A DNA stretch of 64,000 nucleotides. Origin: Paractinoplanes toevensis (GTDB lineage Bacteria > Actinomycetota > Actinomycetes > Mycobacteriales > Micromonosporaceae). The position numbers and the translations under genes were made by a program. The stretch lies in contig NZ_BOQN01000047.1 of the NCBI RefSeq assembly GCF_018332695.1, forward strand, positions 1-64,000, in the 5' to 3' direction. A model generated the notes under the pieces. The model had not been told where the DNA came from, searched no databases, and saw nothing but the letters and a program-made list of their open reading frames with translations. This document shows positions 45,669-55,934 of the stretch, piece after piece (position 1 is the first letter of the stretch; each line of letters opens with the position of its first letter).

Positions 45669-48600
45669 ATGGGGGAGTACGGCCTCGGAGTCGATCTAGG
45701 TACCACTTACACCGCCGCGGCGACCAATGTCGACGGTGTGGTGGAGACTGTCCGGCTCGGTGGGCGCGGGCCGGAGATGCCCTCGCTGGTCTTCCTGCGC
45801 TCCGACGGTGAGGTCCTCGTCGGGGACGCCGCGCAGCGTCGCGGGGAAGGCGAACCGACCCGGCTGGCGCGGGAGTTCAAGCGCCGGCTCGGTGACCCGG
45901 TGCCGATCATGCTGGGTGGCACGCCGATGTCCGCGCACGCGCTCACCGCGCGGGTGCTGCGGCACGTCACGGCCGCCGTCGCGAACGGTCAGGGCGGGCC
46001 GCCGAGCCGGATCGTGCTCACCCACCCGGCCAACTGGGGTCCCTACAAGCGGGAGCTGCTGCAGCAGGCGGCCCAACTCGCCGACCTGCAGCAGGTGACG
46101 CTGCGAAGCGAGCCGGAGGCGGCCGCCGTGCGCTACGCGAGCACGGCGCGGGTCGCGGTCGGCGAGACCATCGCGGTGTACGACCTGGGCGGTGGCACCT
46201 TCGACGCCGCGGTGCTGCGCAAGACGGCGAGCGGCTTCGACGTCCTCGGCGAGCCGCAGGGTGTCGAGCAGCTCGGTGGGATCGACTTCGACGAGGCGAT
46301 CCTCGAATACGTGCGCGAGCAGCTCGGCGCCAACCTGGCCGAGATGGACCTGTCCGACCCGGCGGTCACCGAGGCACTCACCCGCCTGCGCCGCGAGTGC
46401 GTCGAGGCCAAGGAGAGCCTGTCCTTCGACACCGACGCGGAGATCGGGGTCGCCCTGCCCCGCCTGCACACCCGGGTGCGCATCCACCGGGCCGAGTTCG
46501 AGTCGCTGATCTCCCCGGCGCTGGAGGACACCATCGCCGCCATGCGGCGGGCCCTGCGGTCCGCCTCGGTCGAACCGTCCGACCTGCACTGCATCGTGCT
46601 GGCCGGCGGCTCCGCCCGCATCCCGCTGGTCGGCTCGCTGGTGGAGGAGGCATTCGGCCGCCCGGCCGCCTCCGACGAGCAGCCCGAGCTGGGCATCGCC
46701 CTGGGCGCGGCCCGCCTGAGCGGCCCGGCCGGCGTGCTGCGAGAGCCGCCCATGCCGGACTCAGCCGGCCCGTCGCGGATCGCGAGCGTCCGGTCGCCCA
46801 TCTCGCCCACCGGCCCGGCCAGGACGGCCGGGCGAGCGGCCGCGGGCGCGGCAGGCGGCGGCGCGAGGACAGCGGGCGGCGCCGCGGGCTCGGTGGCCGC
46901 GGGCGCAGCGGGCGGCGCGGGCGCGGGCGGCTCGGGCGCGGGCGCCGCGGGCGGCTCGGGTGCGGGCGCCGCGGATATGGGCGCAGTTGGTGGAGGTGCG
47001 CGCGCCGGTGGGCCTGGGGGGCGTGGCGCGGGCCCTGGGCGTCAGGTGCCTGTTGCCGGGACGGCTGCTGCCGGGGCCGCCGGCCCGGGCCTTGCGGCCG
47101 CGCCTGCGGGAACCGGTGGGGCGCCCGCCCACGGAGTTGTGGGCGGAGCCGCGCCGGGTGGCGCCGGGCCGGTGAACTCGGCGGTGCCCGGGACTGCGCC
47201 GACGCTTCACGACGGTGCCGGGGCCGCTGTGCCGTCGTCGGTCCGGCCGTTGAGTCCGGGCGCGCCCGGACTGCCCTCGGCGCGGGTTTCCGGGTCGGCG
47301 CAGGTGCCGGGCAGCGGCGGGACGGGCAGCGGCGGGACAGGCAGCGGCGGCGGGACGGGCAGCGGCGGCGGGACGGGCAGCGGCGGCGGGACGGGCAGCG
47401 GCGGCGGGACGGGCAGCGGGGCGTTCCCGCAGCAGCGGGGGGCCGCGCCGACAAGCTTTTCGACGGGCGTGAGCTCGGGCGTGAGCTCGGGGGCGATCCC
47501 GCTGAGCGTGCCGCCGGCGGACACGGCCTCGCGGGGCTGGCCCGGGCCGGCGCAGGCGGCGAAGAAGCGGTCGGTGAAGTGGCCGATCATCGGTGGATTC
47601 GCGGCTGTGCTGGTGACGGTGGCCGCGGTATCGGCGATCGTTCTCTGGCCCAAGGACCGAGATGGCGGGGGGACCACGCCGGCCGCGGGTAGTGCGACCA
47701 GCGAGGTTGCCTTGCCGGCGGCGACGGCGGCGACGGTGGTCTGGAAGACCGCTACCGGAGTGGCTGCCACCGAACCGCCGGCCGTCGGTGCCGAGCTGGT
47801 GTTCGTGAGCGGTAAGGACGGCACGCTGCGGGCCTTCCGGCGCTCGGACGGCGGGGCCGCGTGGGAACGTCGACTGGGGGACGGGCTGCGGGCCTCGACC
47901 CGGGTGGTGGGCGGGGTCGTCTACGCGGTCACCGGGGACGGCGGGGTCTATGCGATCGACGCCGCCAAGGGCAGCGAGGTCTGGAACCGCAGCACCGGCA
48001 ATCCGATCGTGGCGCGGCCGGTCGTCGACGCCGAGCGGATGTTCGTGGGTGGCCAGGACGGTGTGCTCTACGGGTATCGCTCGGCCGCCGGTAACGGCCG
48101 GTGGCGGGTGCAGGTCGGGGAGGTCAGCTACCCACCCACGGTGATCGGCGGGGTGGCCGTCGTCGCCGGTGGTGACGGGCGGATCCACGGGGTGAACGCC
48201 GATGGCACCCAGCTCTGGAAACCGAGTGTGGGCAAGGCGAGCGGCGGGCCGGTGGACGCGGGCGAGGCCGCCTGCGTGGCGCTCGCGGACGGGACCGCCC
48301 GCTGCGTACGGATGGCCGACGGCGAGCTGCTGCCCGTGATCAAGGCCGACGGTACGACCCTGACCAGGATCTATGCGGCGGGCGGGGTGCTCTACGGCGC
48401 GGGTGCGGACGGGTCGGTCGGTGCCTGGGACGTGGTTACCGGGGAGAAGCGCTGGCGGACCGCGGGGGCGGGTGCGGCCGGTTTCCCGGTGGTGCGGGCC
48501 GGCGGCGTCGACGTCGTCTTCCCGGACGGGCGGATCGAGGGGCTCGACGCGGCCACCGGGAAGGTGCTGTGGGAGGCGCGGACCGGTGACCGGTTCGGCG

Positions 48601-48941
48601 CGGCGTCCCGTGGTGACGATGCCGGGCTCTACGCCGTCGGTGACGGCGGTGTTCTGTACTCGCTGCGACCGCCGGGCACCGCCGCCGCACCGGCGGTGAC
48701 GACCACGGCGCCGACGACCGCACCCACCGGGACCAGGAAGCCGACCACCCGGCCGACGACGAGACCGACGACGAGGCCGACCACGCGGGAGCCGATCACC
48801 ACGCCGCCGACGACCGAACCCACCACCGACCCGACGCCGACCGACGACGGCGGCGCCGGTGGCAACAACGGCGCCGGCAACAACGGCAACAACGGCGGTG
48901 ACCCGAACGGCGACGGGGTCTTTCCGGGAACCGGGGGCTAG
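45669..48941 (+). CDS. Hsp70-type ATPase / transmembrane / PQQ beta-propeller fusion
   Basis: The product has 1090 residues. Residues 1-355 are an Hsp70/actin-fold ATPase with LGVDLGTTYTAAA, YDLGGGTFDAAVL and VLAGGSARIPLVGSLVEEAFGR; the Hsp70 substrate-binding domain is absent. A Gly/Ala/Pro-rich linker follows (about 360-630, with GSGGGT repeats), then one membrane helix (about 637-661, WPIIGGFAAVLVTVAAVSAIVLW). After that comes a PQQ-like propeller of VYAV...G.VYAID..KGSEVWNR-type blades (about 680-1005), and a Thr/Pro/Arg then Gly/Asn-rich tail. The ATPase should be inside and the propeller outside. It could couple a surface ligand to an intracellular ATPase; the role is unknown. Confidence 0.88.
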   Translation: MGEYGLGVDLGTTYTAAATNVDGVVETVRLGGRGPEMPSLVFLRSDGEVLVGDAAQRRGEGEPTRLAREFKRRLGDPVPIMLGGTPMSAHALTARVLRHVTAAVANGQGGPPSRIVLTHPANWGPYKRELLQQAAQLADLQQVTLRSEPEAAAVRYASTARVAVGETIAVYDLGGGTFDAAVLRKTASGFDVLGEPQGVEQLGGIDFDEAILEYVREQLGANLAEMDLSDPAVTEALTRLRRECVEAKESLSFDTDAEIGVALPRLHTRVRIHRAEFESLISPALEDTIAAMRRALRSASVEPSDLHCIVLAGGSARIPLVGSLVEEAFGRPAASDEQPELGIALGAARLSGPAGVLREPPMPDSAGPSRIASVRSPISPTGPARTAGRAAAGAAGGGARTAGGAAGSVAAGAAGGAGAGGSGAGAAGGSGAGAADMGAVGGGARAGGPGGRGAGPGRQVPVAGTAAAGAAGPGLAAAPAGTGGAPAHGVVGGAAPGGAGPVNSAVPGTAPTLHDGAGAAVPSSVRPLSPGAPGLPSARVSGSAQVPGSGGTGSGGTGSGGGTGSGGGTGSGGGTGSGGGTGSGAFPQQRGAAPTSFSTGVSSGVSSGAIPLSVPPADTASRGWPGPAQAAKKRSVKWPIIGGFAAVLVTVAAVSAIVLWPKDRDGGGTTPAAGSATSEVALPAATAATVVWKTATGVAATEPPAVGAELVFVSGKDGTLRAFRRSDGGAAWERRLGDGLRASTRVVGGVVYAVTGDGGVYAIDAAKGSEVWNRSTGNPIVARPVVDAERMFVGGQDGVLYGYRSAAGNGRWRVQVGEVSYPPTVIGGVAVVAGGDGRIHGVNADGTQLWKPSVGKASGGPVDAGEAACVALADGTARCVRMADGELLPVIKADGTTLTRIYAAGGVLYGAGADGSVGAWDVVTGEKRWRTAGAGAAGFPVVRAGGVDVVFPDGRIEGLDAATGKVLWEARTGDRFGAASRGDDAGLYAVGDGGVLYSLRPPGTAAAPAVTTTAPTTAPTGTRKPTTRPTTRPTTRPTTREPITTPPTTEPTTDPTPTDDGGAGGNNGAGNNGNNGGDPNGDGVFPGTGG
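47309..47419 (+). repeat. In-frame tandem repeat coding GSGGT/GSGGGT units
   Basis: Two 15-base units (GSGGT) are followed by four near-identical 18-base units (GSGGGT). The repeat lies in the linker before the membrane helix of the Hsp70/propeller fusion. Length changes by slippage would keep the frame. Confidence 0.75.
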
Positions 48942-50845
48942 AGCCGGCGGGCGCGCAGGGTCTCGGCGACCGACCAGGCCTGGAACGGGCAACCCGTCGC
49001 CGAGTGCGGGGCGTCGCCGTCCGCGGTTTCCGAGACCGAGCCCAGCCCGTACTCCCCGAGGTGGTCGTCGGCGTCGGAGAGGGTCTGGTCGGCCGAGACG
49101 CCGAGCCGGCGCCAGGCCTGCACGAACGGCCCGGTCAGCCACGGCCAGACCGTGCCGGTGTGGTAGGCCGTGTCCCGGGCGGCCGGGTCGCCGCGGTGCA
49201 CGCCCTGGTAACCGGGGGTGCCGGGGGCGAGGCTGCGCAGCCCGAGCGGTGTCATCAGGGCCGCGCCGATGGCCTGGAGGGTGGCCGGTTCGGGGCGCAG
49301 CGGGGCGTACGGCAGGGACCAGGCCAGCAGCTGGTTGGGCCGCATGGCCGGGTCGTCGCCGCCGGGGCCGTCGACCACGTCGTACAGCCAGCCGGTCGGC
49401 GCCGGGAAGCGGCGGGCGAAGCCGGCCAGGGCCTCCGGGTGCGCGCGCACCGCCGCGCCGGCGCCGGTGCGGGCCTGCCAGGCCAGTTTGATCACGGTGG
49501 CGAGGCCGTTGACCCAGAGCGCGTTGATCTCGACCGGCTTGCCCATCCGCGGGGTGACCGGCACCCCGTCGACCCGCGCGTCCATCCAGGTCAGCGCCTC
49601 GCCCTCGGCGCCCTGCCGGAGCAGGCCGTCGAGCGGGTCGGCCGCGATGCCGTAGCGGGTGCCCTTGAGGTGGTGGTCGACGACGTCGAGCAGGGCCGGC
49701 AGCAGCTCGGCGGCCAGGTCGAAGTCGCCGGTGGTGGCCACGTGCCGGCCGACCGCGTGCAGGAACCACAGGGTGCCGTCGGCGGTGTTGTACTCGACGC
49801 TGCCGGTGTCGGCGGTGTTCGCCAGCATGCCTTCGGACAGGGTCGCCGCGTACGACCGGAGCAGTTCGCGGCCCTCGGACGCCCGGTTGGTGGCCAGGAA
49901 CAGGCCCTCGTAGCTGAGCATGGTGTCGCGTGACCAGGCGCCGAACCACGGATAGCCGGCCACCACGTCGGGCCCGGCGGCGGTGCGCACGATGAACGCG
50001 TCGGCGGCCAGGGCCAGGGTGGCCTGGGCGTCGTCGGCGGGAGCGGCGGCGGCCACCACGGCCCGGTTGCGCCGCCGGGCGGCGGCGACGACCTCGGTCG
50101 CGGGCGGTGGCGCATCGTCCAGGTCGAACGCCCAGGCGGACACCGACGCGGTGGATCCGGGCTGCCGTAGTTCGGCGTGGAAGCTCCCGGCGTACCAAAG
50201 ATCTTCTATTGGTTGAAGCCCGCGGGCCGCCTCGGCCCGGTGCCGCACCCCGCGCCACCAGCCGCCGCCGGGCCGGAATTCCGGCCCGCGCAAGCGGTAC
50301 GCGTCCTCGACCACGCACCCGCCCTCGGCCGTCCCGACCACCGGCGGTGGACCGCCCGCGGTCCGCTCCTTGTGCACGTCCCGCCAGGTGACCAGGGCTT
50401 CCAGGGAGAGGCCGACCGGGCCGCCGGTGAGCAGGCGGTGCACGACGGCGACCGACGGCCGGCCGTGGACCATGGCGAGCTCGCGTTCGATGACGACGTC
50501 ACCGATCCGCCAGCGCCAGCGGGGGAGGCCGTCGACGAGTTCGAAGCCGGCGAGAAGTTCGTGCCCGCGTGGGGCGATCGTCCCGTCCGACCACTCGTGG
50601 GTGGCGAGTCGCACCGTCGCGCCGGAGGCCAGGGTGACGATCGGATCGAGTGCGGCGAGGCCGAGCCGCCGGCCCTGATCCGACCCGGCGACGAGCAAGC
50701 CGTGGTAACGCCGTGTTCGCAAACCCGAAACGGTGCCCATCGCATAGCCGCCGCAACCGTCGGGTACGAGCCACTCGCGGGCCGCACCCTCCGTGACGCT
50801 GCCACACACCTGAGGTCCGAAAGCCAGGCGACGCACCGTAGCCAT
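48938..50845 (-). CDS. Glycogen-debranching-type amylo-alpha-1,6-glucosidase (GH133-like)
   Basis: The product (635 residues) has the bacterial GDE N-terminal domain (EWLVPDGCGGYAMGTVSGLRTRRYHGLLVAG, the core being GGYA.GT..G..TRRYHGLL) at residues 20-55. A C-terminal (alpha/alpha)6 domain from about residue 270 holds GYPWFGAWSRDTM and GKPVEINALWVNGL, where the catalytic acids of GH133-like debranching enzymes lie. It would remove alpha-1,6 branches from glycogen-like glucans in the cytosol. Its stop overlaps the convergent fusion gene by 4 bases; it is divergent from a GH63-like gene. Confidence 0.85.
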   Translation of the reverse strand: MATVRRLAFGPQVCGSVTEGAAREWLVPDGCGGYAMGTVSGLRTRRYHGLLVAGSDQGRRLGLAALDPIVTLASGATVRLATHEWSDGTIAPRGHELLAGFELVDGLPRWRWRIGDVVIERELAMVHGRPSVAVVHRLLTGGPVGLSLEALVTWRDVHKERTAGGPPPVVGTAEGGCVVEDAYRLRGPEFRPGGGWWRGVRHRAEAARGLQPIEDLWYAGSFHAELRQPGSTASVSAWAFDLDDAPPPATEVVAAARRRNRAVVAAAAPADDAQATLALAADAFIVRTAAGPDVVAGYPWFGAWSRDTMLSYEGLFLATNRASEGRELLRSYAATLSEGMLANTADTGSVEYNTADGTLWFLHAVGRHVATTGDFDLAAELLPALLDVVDHHLKGTRYGIAADPLDGLLRQGAEGEALTWMDARVDGVPVTPRMGKPVEINALWVNGLATVIKLAWQARTGAGAAVRAHPEALAGFARRFPAPTGWLYDVVDGPGGDDPAMRPNQLLAWSLPYAPLRPEPATLQAIGAALMTPLGLRSLAPGTPGYQGVHRGDPAARDTAYHTGTVWPWLTGPFVQAWRRLGVSADQTLSDADDHLGEYGLGSVSETADGDAPHSATGCPFQAWSVAETLRARRL

Positions 50846-50918
50846 CAGATGACCTCCAGTTGTCGGGCAGAATCATTTGTTGTCAACAGACGTAACACGC
50901 GACGGTGAGAATCAAGTT

Positions 50919-53549
50919 ATGGGGGTGAGTCACGGCGTGGCGGAGCGCGTACGGCTGGCGCAGGCCGATTCCGGTGAGCAGCCGTGGCGCTCGTGGGGCC
51001 CTTATCTCGCCGAGCGCGCGTGGGGCACGGTCCGCGAGGACTACAGCGAGCACGGCACGGCATGGGACTACTTCCCGCACGATCATGCGCGGTCCCGAGC
51101 GTACCGGTGGAACGACGACGGCATGGGTGGCATCTGCGACGACCGGCAGACGTTCTGTTTCGCCCTGGCGCTCTGGAACGGCAAGGATCCGATCCTCAAG
51201 GAGCGGATGTTCGGCCTGGGCGGCGACGGCGGCAACCACGGTGAGGACGCCAAGGACTACTGGTGGTACCAGGACTCCACGCCCACCCACTCGTGGATGA
51301 AGTGGCGCTACCACTACCCGCAGAAGGAGTTCCCGTACGACCAGATCGTCCGGGAGAACGGCACCCGGTCGCGCGAGGCGTCCGAGTACGAGCTGGTCGA
51401 CACCGGAGTCTTCGACGACGACCGGTTCTGGGCGGTCACCGTCGACTACGCGAAGGCCGGCCCGAAGGACATCTGCATCGCGATCACCGTGTCCAACCGC
51501 GGCCCCGAGCCGGCCACCCTGGACGTGCTGCCCACGCTGTGGTTCCGCAACACCTGGTCGTGGGGTGCGCCGAACCGGCCGAAGCCGACGCTCACCGGCA
51601 CCCCGGGCCGCCTGGCCGGCCGGCACCGCACGCTCGGCCACCTCACGCTCGAGGGCGAGGGCGACGCGCCCACCCTGGTCTGCGACAACGAGACGAACGC
51701 GCAGCGGCTGTGGGGCCAGCCGGGCACCAGCACGTACCCGAAGGACGGCATCAACGACCATGTGATCGCGGGTGCGCCCACGGTCAATCCGGCGAACGTC
51801 GGCACCAAGGGTGCGCTGCATTACCAGGTGACACTCGGGGCGGGCGAGACCCGTACCCTCCGGCTTCGGCTCACCCAGGGTGAGGGTTTCGAGGAACCGT
51901 CGAATCTGGACCTGGGCGCCGGCTGGGAAGCCGTCATGCGCGACCGGGCCCGCGAGGCCGACGACTTCTTCGGCGAGATCATCCCGCCCGAGGCGTCGGC
52001 CGAGGAAGCGGCGGTGGCCCGGCAGGGCATCGCCGGGCTGATGTGGGGCAAACAGTTCTACCACTTCGACGTGAAGCAGTGGCTGACCGGCGACCAGGGC
52101 TCGGCGCCACCCCCGCCGGGCCGCCGTTACGGGCGCAACAACGCCTGGTGGCACATGAACAGTTTCGACGTCATCTCCATGCCGGACCCGTGGGAGTACC
52201 CGTGGTACGCGGCCTGGGACCTGGCGTTCCACTGTGTCTCGATCTCCCGGGTCGACCCCGGATTCGCCAAGTCCCAGTTGCTGTTGCTGCTCCGCGAGTG
52301 GTACATGCACCCCAACGGCCAGATTCCGGCGTACGAGTGGGCCTTCGGCGACGTCAACCCGCCGGTCCACGCGTGGGCGGCGTTGCGGGTCTTCGAGATC
52401 GACGGCGGTCGCGACTTCGACTTCCTGGCCCGGGTCATGCACAAGTTGCTGCTCAACTTCACCTGGTGGGTCAACCGCAAGGACGTCGGCGGCAACAACG
52501 TCTTCGAGGGCGGCTTCCTCGGGCTGGACAACGTGGGCCCGTTCGACCGGTCCGCGGCCCTGCCGGTGGCCGGTGTCCTCGAGCAGTCGGACGGCACCGG
52601 CTGGATGGCGATGTACGCGCTGAACCTGCTGGACATGGCGATCCGGCTGGCCCTGCACGACCGCACCTACGAGGACATGGCGACGAAGTTCTTCGAGCAT
52701 TTCGCCTACATCGCCGAGGCCGCCTACCGGCAGGGCCTGTGGGACGAGGAGGACTGCTTCTTCTACGACCAACTGCGCCTGCCGGACGGCCACAAGCTGC
52801 CGCTCAAGGTGCGCTCGATCGTCGGACTGCTGCCGCTCGCCGCCACCACCCGGCTGACCGCGGCCACCCTCAACCGGCTGCCCGAGCTGAACGCGCGGTT
52901 GCGCTGGCTGCGGCACTCGCAGGGCGAGGTGGCCGACATCATCAGCGCCCGCCGGCTGTCGGCCGAGGGCCGCCAGCAGCGGCTGCTCTCCATGGTGGGC
53001 CAGGACCAGCTGCTGCGCATTCTGGCCCGGATGCTCGATCCGGAGGAATTCCTTTCGGCGTACGGGATCCGCACCCTGTCGAGGTCACACCTGGAGAAAC
53101 CGTTCACGGTGTCGCTGGGCGGTTCCGACTTCACCGTCGGTTACGAGCCGGCCGAGTCGACGAGCGGCCTGTTCGGCGGCAACTCGAACTGGCGCGGCCC
53201 GGTCTGGATGCCGGTCAACTACCTGCTGGTCGAGGCCCTGCGCGAGTTCGCCGACTTCTTCGTCGAGGACCTCATGGTGGAGTACCCGACCGGCTCGCAG
53301 CAGAAGGTGTCACTCGGCGAGGTGGCGAACGACCTGTCCCGCCGGCTCATCTCGTTGTTCCTGCCGGACGAGAACGGCCACCGGCCGATCTACGGCGCCA
53401 ACGAGATCCTCCAGCAGCACCCGGACTGGAAAGACCTGATCGTCTTCCCCGAGTACTTCCACGGCGACAACGGCGCGGGCCTCGGCGCCTGGCACCAGAC
53501 CGGCTGGACGGCGCTGGTCGTCGATCTGATTCTCACCCTGCGGCGCTGA
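50919..53549 (+). CDS. GH63-like glucosidase (MGH1 type)
   Basis: The product (about 876 residues) resembles bacterial GH63/mannosyl-oligosaccharide-glucosidase-like enzymes. The N-terminal beta domain carries [25 protein letters not shown], characteristic of this group. The (alpha/alpha)6 domain has [16 protein letters not shown] (with the general-acid Asp region), [15 protein letters not shown] and late [21 protein letters not shown]. There is no signal peptide, so it is cytosolic. ATG 50919 is favoured; TTG 50877 is open but would enter the divergent promoter region. Next to the debranching enzyme it suggests glucan or oligoglucoside processing. Confidence 0.85.
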   Translation: MGVSHGVAERVRLAQADSGEQPWRSWGPYLAERAWGTVREDYSEHGTAWDYFPHDHARSRAYRWNDDGMGGICDDRQTFCFALALWNGKDPILKERMFGLGGDGGNHGEDAKDYWWYQDSTPTHSWMKWRYHYPQKEFPYDQIVRENGTRSREASEYELVDTGVFDDDRFWAVTVDYAKAGPKDICIAITVSNRGPEPATLDVLPTLWFRNTWSWGAPNRPKPTLTGTPGRLAGRHRTLGHLTLEGEGDAPTLVCDNETNAQRLWGQPGTSTYPKDGINDHVIAGAPTVNPANVGTKGALHYQVTLGAGETRTLRLRLTQGEGFEEPSNLDLGAGWEAVMRDRAREADDFFGEIIPPEASAEEAAVARQGIAGLMWGKQFYHFDVKQWLTGDQGSAPPPPGRRYGRNNAWWHMNSFDVISMPDPWEYPWYAAWDLAFHCVSISRVDPGFAKSQLLLLLREWYMHPNGQIPAYEWAFGDVNPPVHAWAALRVFEIDGGRDFDFLARVMHKLLLNFTWWVNRKDVGGNNVFEGGFLGLDNVGPFDRSAALPVAGVLEQSDGTGWMAMYALNLLDMAIRLALHDRTYEDMATKFFEHFAYIAEAAYRQGLWDEEDCFFYDQLRLPDGHKLPLKVRSIVGLLPLAATTRLTAATLNRLPELNARLRWLRHSQGEVADIISARRLSAEGRQQRLLSMVGQDQLLRILARMLDPEEFLSAYGIRTLSRSHLEKPFTVSLGGSDFTVGYEPAESTSGLFGGNSNWRGPVWMPVNYLLVEALREFADFFVEDLMVEYPTGSQQKVSLGEVANDLSRRLISLFLPDENGHRPIYGANEILQQHPDWKDLIVFPEYFHGDNGAGLGAWHQTGWTALVVDLILTLRR

Positions 53550-53609
53550 CGCGCGTCGATGCGGCGGGCTACCATCTCGCCACCGCAATACGACACACGG
53601 GGGAAATCG

Positions 53610-55919
53610 ATGAGCAGCTTCCGGCTGTCTCGTCTTGGCTATGCCGTGCTCGCCGGCCTGGTCGCCGCAGGTGCTCTCGCAGCACCCGCGTCGGCCGCCG
53701 CCGGCGGCACGATCCAGGGCGACTTCACCAGCAGCACCAACCAGCCGATCGCGTACGCGTCGGTGAACGCCTACTCGCCCGGCGGCGCCTGGCTGGCCGG
53801 TGGCGGCACCGACGAGCTCGGCCACTACGTCATCACCGACGTGCCGGCCGGCCGGGTCCGGATCCAGTTCGACGACTCCGGCCGCCAGCAGTGGGCGCCC
53901 GGCAAGCGGACCGGTGCCGAGGCCACCAACTATCGGATCACTGCGGGCGGCACGCTGACCGTCGACGAGCAGCAACTGCCCACCGGCCGGCTCGGCGGCC
54001 ACCTCGACGGGCCGCCGACCAGCGTGGTCGTGGTCGGCGGCGTCGACCAGGTGAGCGGCTACACCGACGAGAACGGTGACTGGGCGATCGACGTGTTCCC
54101 GGGGACCTACCGGGTGAGCTACCGCTGGGACGCGGTGACGCAGTGGGCGGTGCAGTCGGCCACCGCGGCCGGCGCGGCCACCTACCCGGTAGCGGCCGGG
54201 CAGACCGTGGCGGTCGACGACACCAGGTTGCCCACCGGGACGTTCTCCGGCCGGCTCACCGAGGCCGACGGTTCGCCGCTGGCCGAGGCATGGCTGACGC
54301 TGCACCACGGCGACGAGGAACTCGGCTATGTCCTCAGCGGCGCCGACGGCACCTACTCGTTCGGCGAGGCGCTCGCCCGCGACGGATACACGGTGTCGTT
54401 CGAGGTCGACGACACCGTCCAGTGGATCGCCGGAACGCTCGACCCGGCCAAGGCCCGCCGGTTCACCGTGGTCGCCGGCGAGACGACCACGGCCGACGAC
54501 GTGATGCTCGGACCGTCGGCCGTGCACGGCCGACTGGCCGACCCCGACGGCACCTCCAAGGTGGGGTACGAGGTCGAGGTCCTCGGCAGCGGCGTCTCCT
54601 ACTCGGCGACCACCGGCAGCGACGGCCGGTGGAGCGTGCCGAAGGTGCTGCCCGGCGACTACCGGGTCTCCTTCCGCACTCCCGACTGGAGCCGCACCCA
54701 GTGGGCGTACGGGAAGAACACCCAGGACGAGGCCACCGTGATCACCGTCGAGCCCGGCCAGGACGCCGCTGTCGACGACACCTGGGTGCCCGGCGCGACC
54801 CTGGTGGTCAACGCCGTGGACGCGGCGACCGGCGCGCCGGTCAGCGACTTCTGCGTCTGGGTCGCCACCCCGACCGACGGCAGCGGCTGCGCCACCGGCA
54901 GTTCGGTGACCATCGGGGACCTGCCGGCCGGCAGCTACACCGCACTGGTCTCGCCCGCGAGCACGTCGTACTACCTGCAGTCCAGGAACGTGCCGGTGAC
55001 GCTGGCGGTCGGCACCACCACCACGATCTCGGTGCCGGTCACCAAGGGCGGCAAGGTTTCGGTCAGCGCGACCGACCGGGCCACCGGCAAGGCCGTCCGC
55101 GACGTCTGCCCGATGCTCCAGGTGCTCGGCCGGGGCGGCCTGCCCAACGGGTACGGCGACTGCACCGGCGCCCAGGGCAAGGTCGTCACCGCGGCCCTCG
55201 CCCCGGGGACGTACGAGCTGTTCGCGGTGGCCCCGAGCAACGCGTACGGCCACCAGTGGGTCGGGACCGACGGCGGCACCGGCGACCAGCAGGCGGCCGC
55301 CCGCATCACGGTCACGGCGGGCGGGACGGTCACCGCCCCGGCCGTGCGGCTCGACAAGCCGGGCACGATCAGCGGGGTGGTGACCGACCCGGCCGGCGCC
55401 GCGCTCTCCGGCGTCTACGTCGGTTACAGCGCGTGGGGTGACTCCGGGCCGTCGTGGGGCACCCGCACCGGCTCGAACGGTGCCTACCTGATCACCGGGC
55501 TCGGGCCGTACCAGTGGCCGCTGCTGTTCGGCAACAACGAGTACCCACGGCAGTGGTCGGGGCACACCGGCAACCGGTTCGAGGCGGAGAAGGTCCCGGT
55601 CACGGCCGGGACCGCGACCACCTACAACTTCACCGTACGGACGTCGGCGGCGCTCGCCGGCACGGTGACCGTCCCGGCCGCGCCGGCCGCACAGTGGCGG
55701 ATCCACGCGTTCAACGCGGTCACCGGCGACGTGATGGGCTCGTTCGACAGCTACGCGGCCGGGCCGGGCGGGACGTACCGGATGCCGCTGACCGGTGCGC
55801 AGACGGTGAACCTGAACTGGTCGTACGACACCGACACGGTGCACGGCAACGGCACCTACGACACCCCGGTCGCCGTCCCGGCCGAGGACACCGCAAGCCT
55901 CGATCTCACCCTGAACTGA
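53610..55919 (+). CDS. Secreted multi-domain beta-sandwich repeat protein, paralog 1
   Basis: The product (769 residues) has a clear signal peptide ([23 protein letters not shown]). Four CarboxypepD-reg/CNA-B-like modules of about 95 residues follow, most ending in a QW.xGK..A..........VAG.T..VDD.xLPTG pattern (QQWAPGK, QWAVQSA, QWIAGTL, QWAYGKN). Then come domains with paired Cys (DFCVW...GCATG; DVCPM...GDCTG), and a last [13 protein letters not shown] unit. No sortase motif or membrane anchor is visible. It is probably a cell-surface or extracellular binding protein. The next gene is a close tandem paralog 15 bases downstream. Confidence 0.8.
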   Translation: MSSFRLSRLGYAVLAGLVAAGALAAPASAAAGGTIQGDFTSSTNQPIAYASVNAYSPGGAWLAGGGTDELGHYVITDVPAGRVRIQFDDSGRQQWAPGKRTGAEATNYRITAGGTLTVDEQQLPTGRLGGHLDGPPTSVVVVGGVDQVSGYTDENGDWAIDVFPGTYRVSYRWDAVTQWAVQSATAAGAATYPVAAGQTVAVDDTRLPTGTFSGRLTEADGSPLAEAWLTLHHGDEELGYVLSGADGTYSFGEALARDGYTVSFEVDDTVQWIAGTLDPAKARRFTVVAGETTTADDVMLGPSAVHGRLADPDGTSKVGYEVEVLGSGVSYSATTGSDGRWSVPKVLPGDYRVSFRTPDWSRTQWAYGKNTQDEATVITVEPGQDAAVDDTWVPGATLVVNAVDAATGAPVSDFCVWVATPTDGSGCATGSSVTIGDLPAGSYTALVSPASTSYYLQSRNVPVTLAVGTTTTISVPVTKGGKVSVSATDRATGKAVRDVCPMLQVLGRGGLPNGYGDCTGAQGKVVTAALAPGTYELFAVAPSNAYGHQWVGTDGGTGDQQAAARITVTAGGTVTAPAVRLDKPGTISGVVTDPAGAALSGVYVGYSAWGDSGPSWGTRTGSNGAYLITGLGPYQWPLLFGNNEYPRQWSGHTGNRFEAEKVPVTAGTATTYNFTVRTSAALAGTVTVPAAPAAQWRIHAFNAVTGDVMGSFDSYAAGPGGTYRMPLTGAQTVNLNWSYDTDTVHGNGTYDTPVAVPAEDTASLDLTLN

Positions 55920-55934
55920 TACCCGGGGGAAACG

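Noticed and set aside
46761-50318. A 1185-codon minus-strand frame across the Hsp70-propeller gene and the debranching gene
   Set aside because: It is Arg/Ala/Pro-rich low-complexity sequence overlapping two genes with clear domains in other frames.
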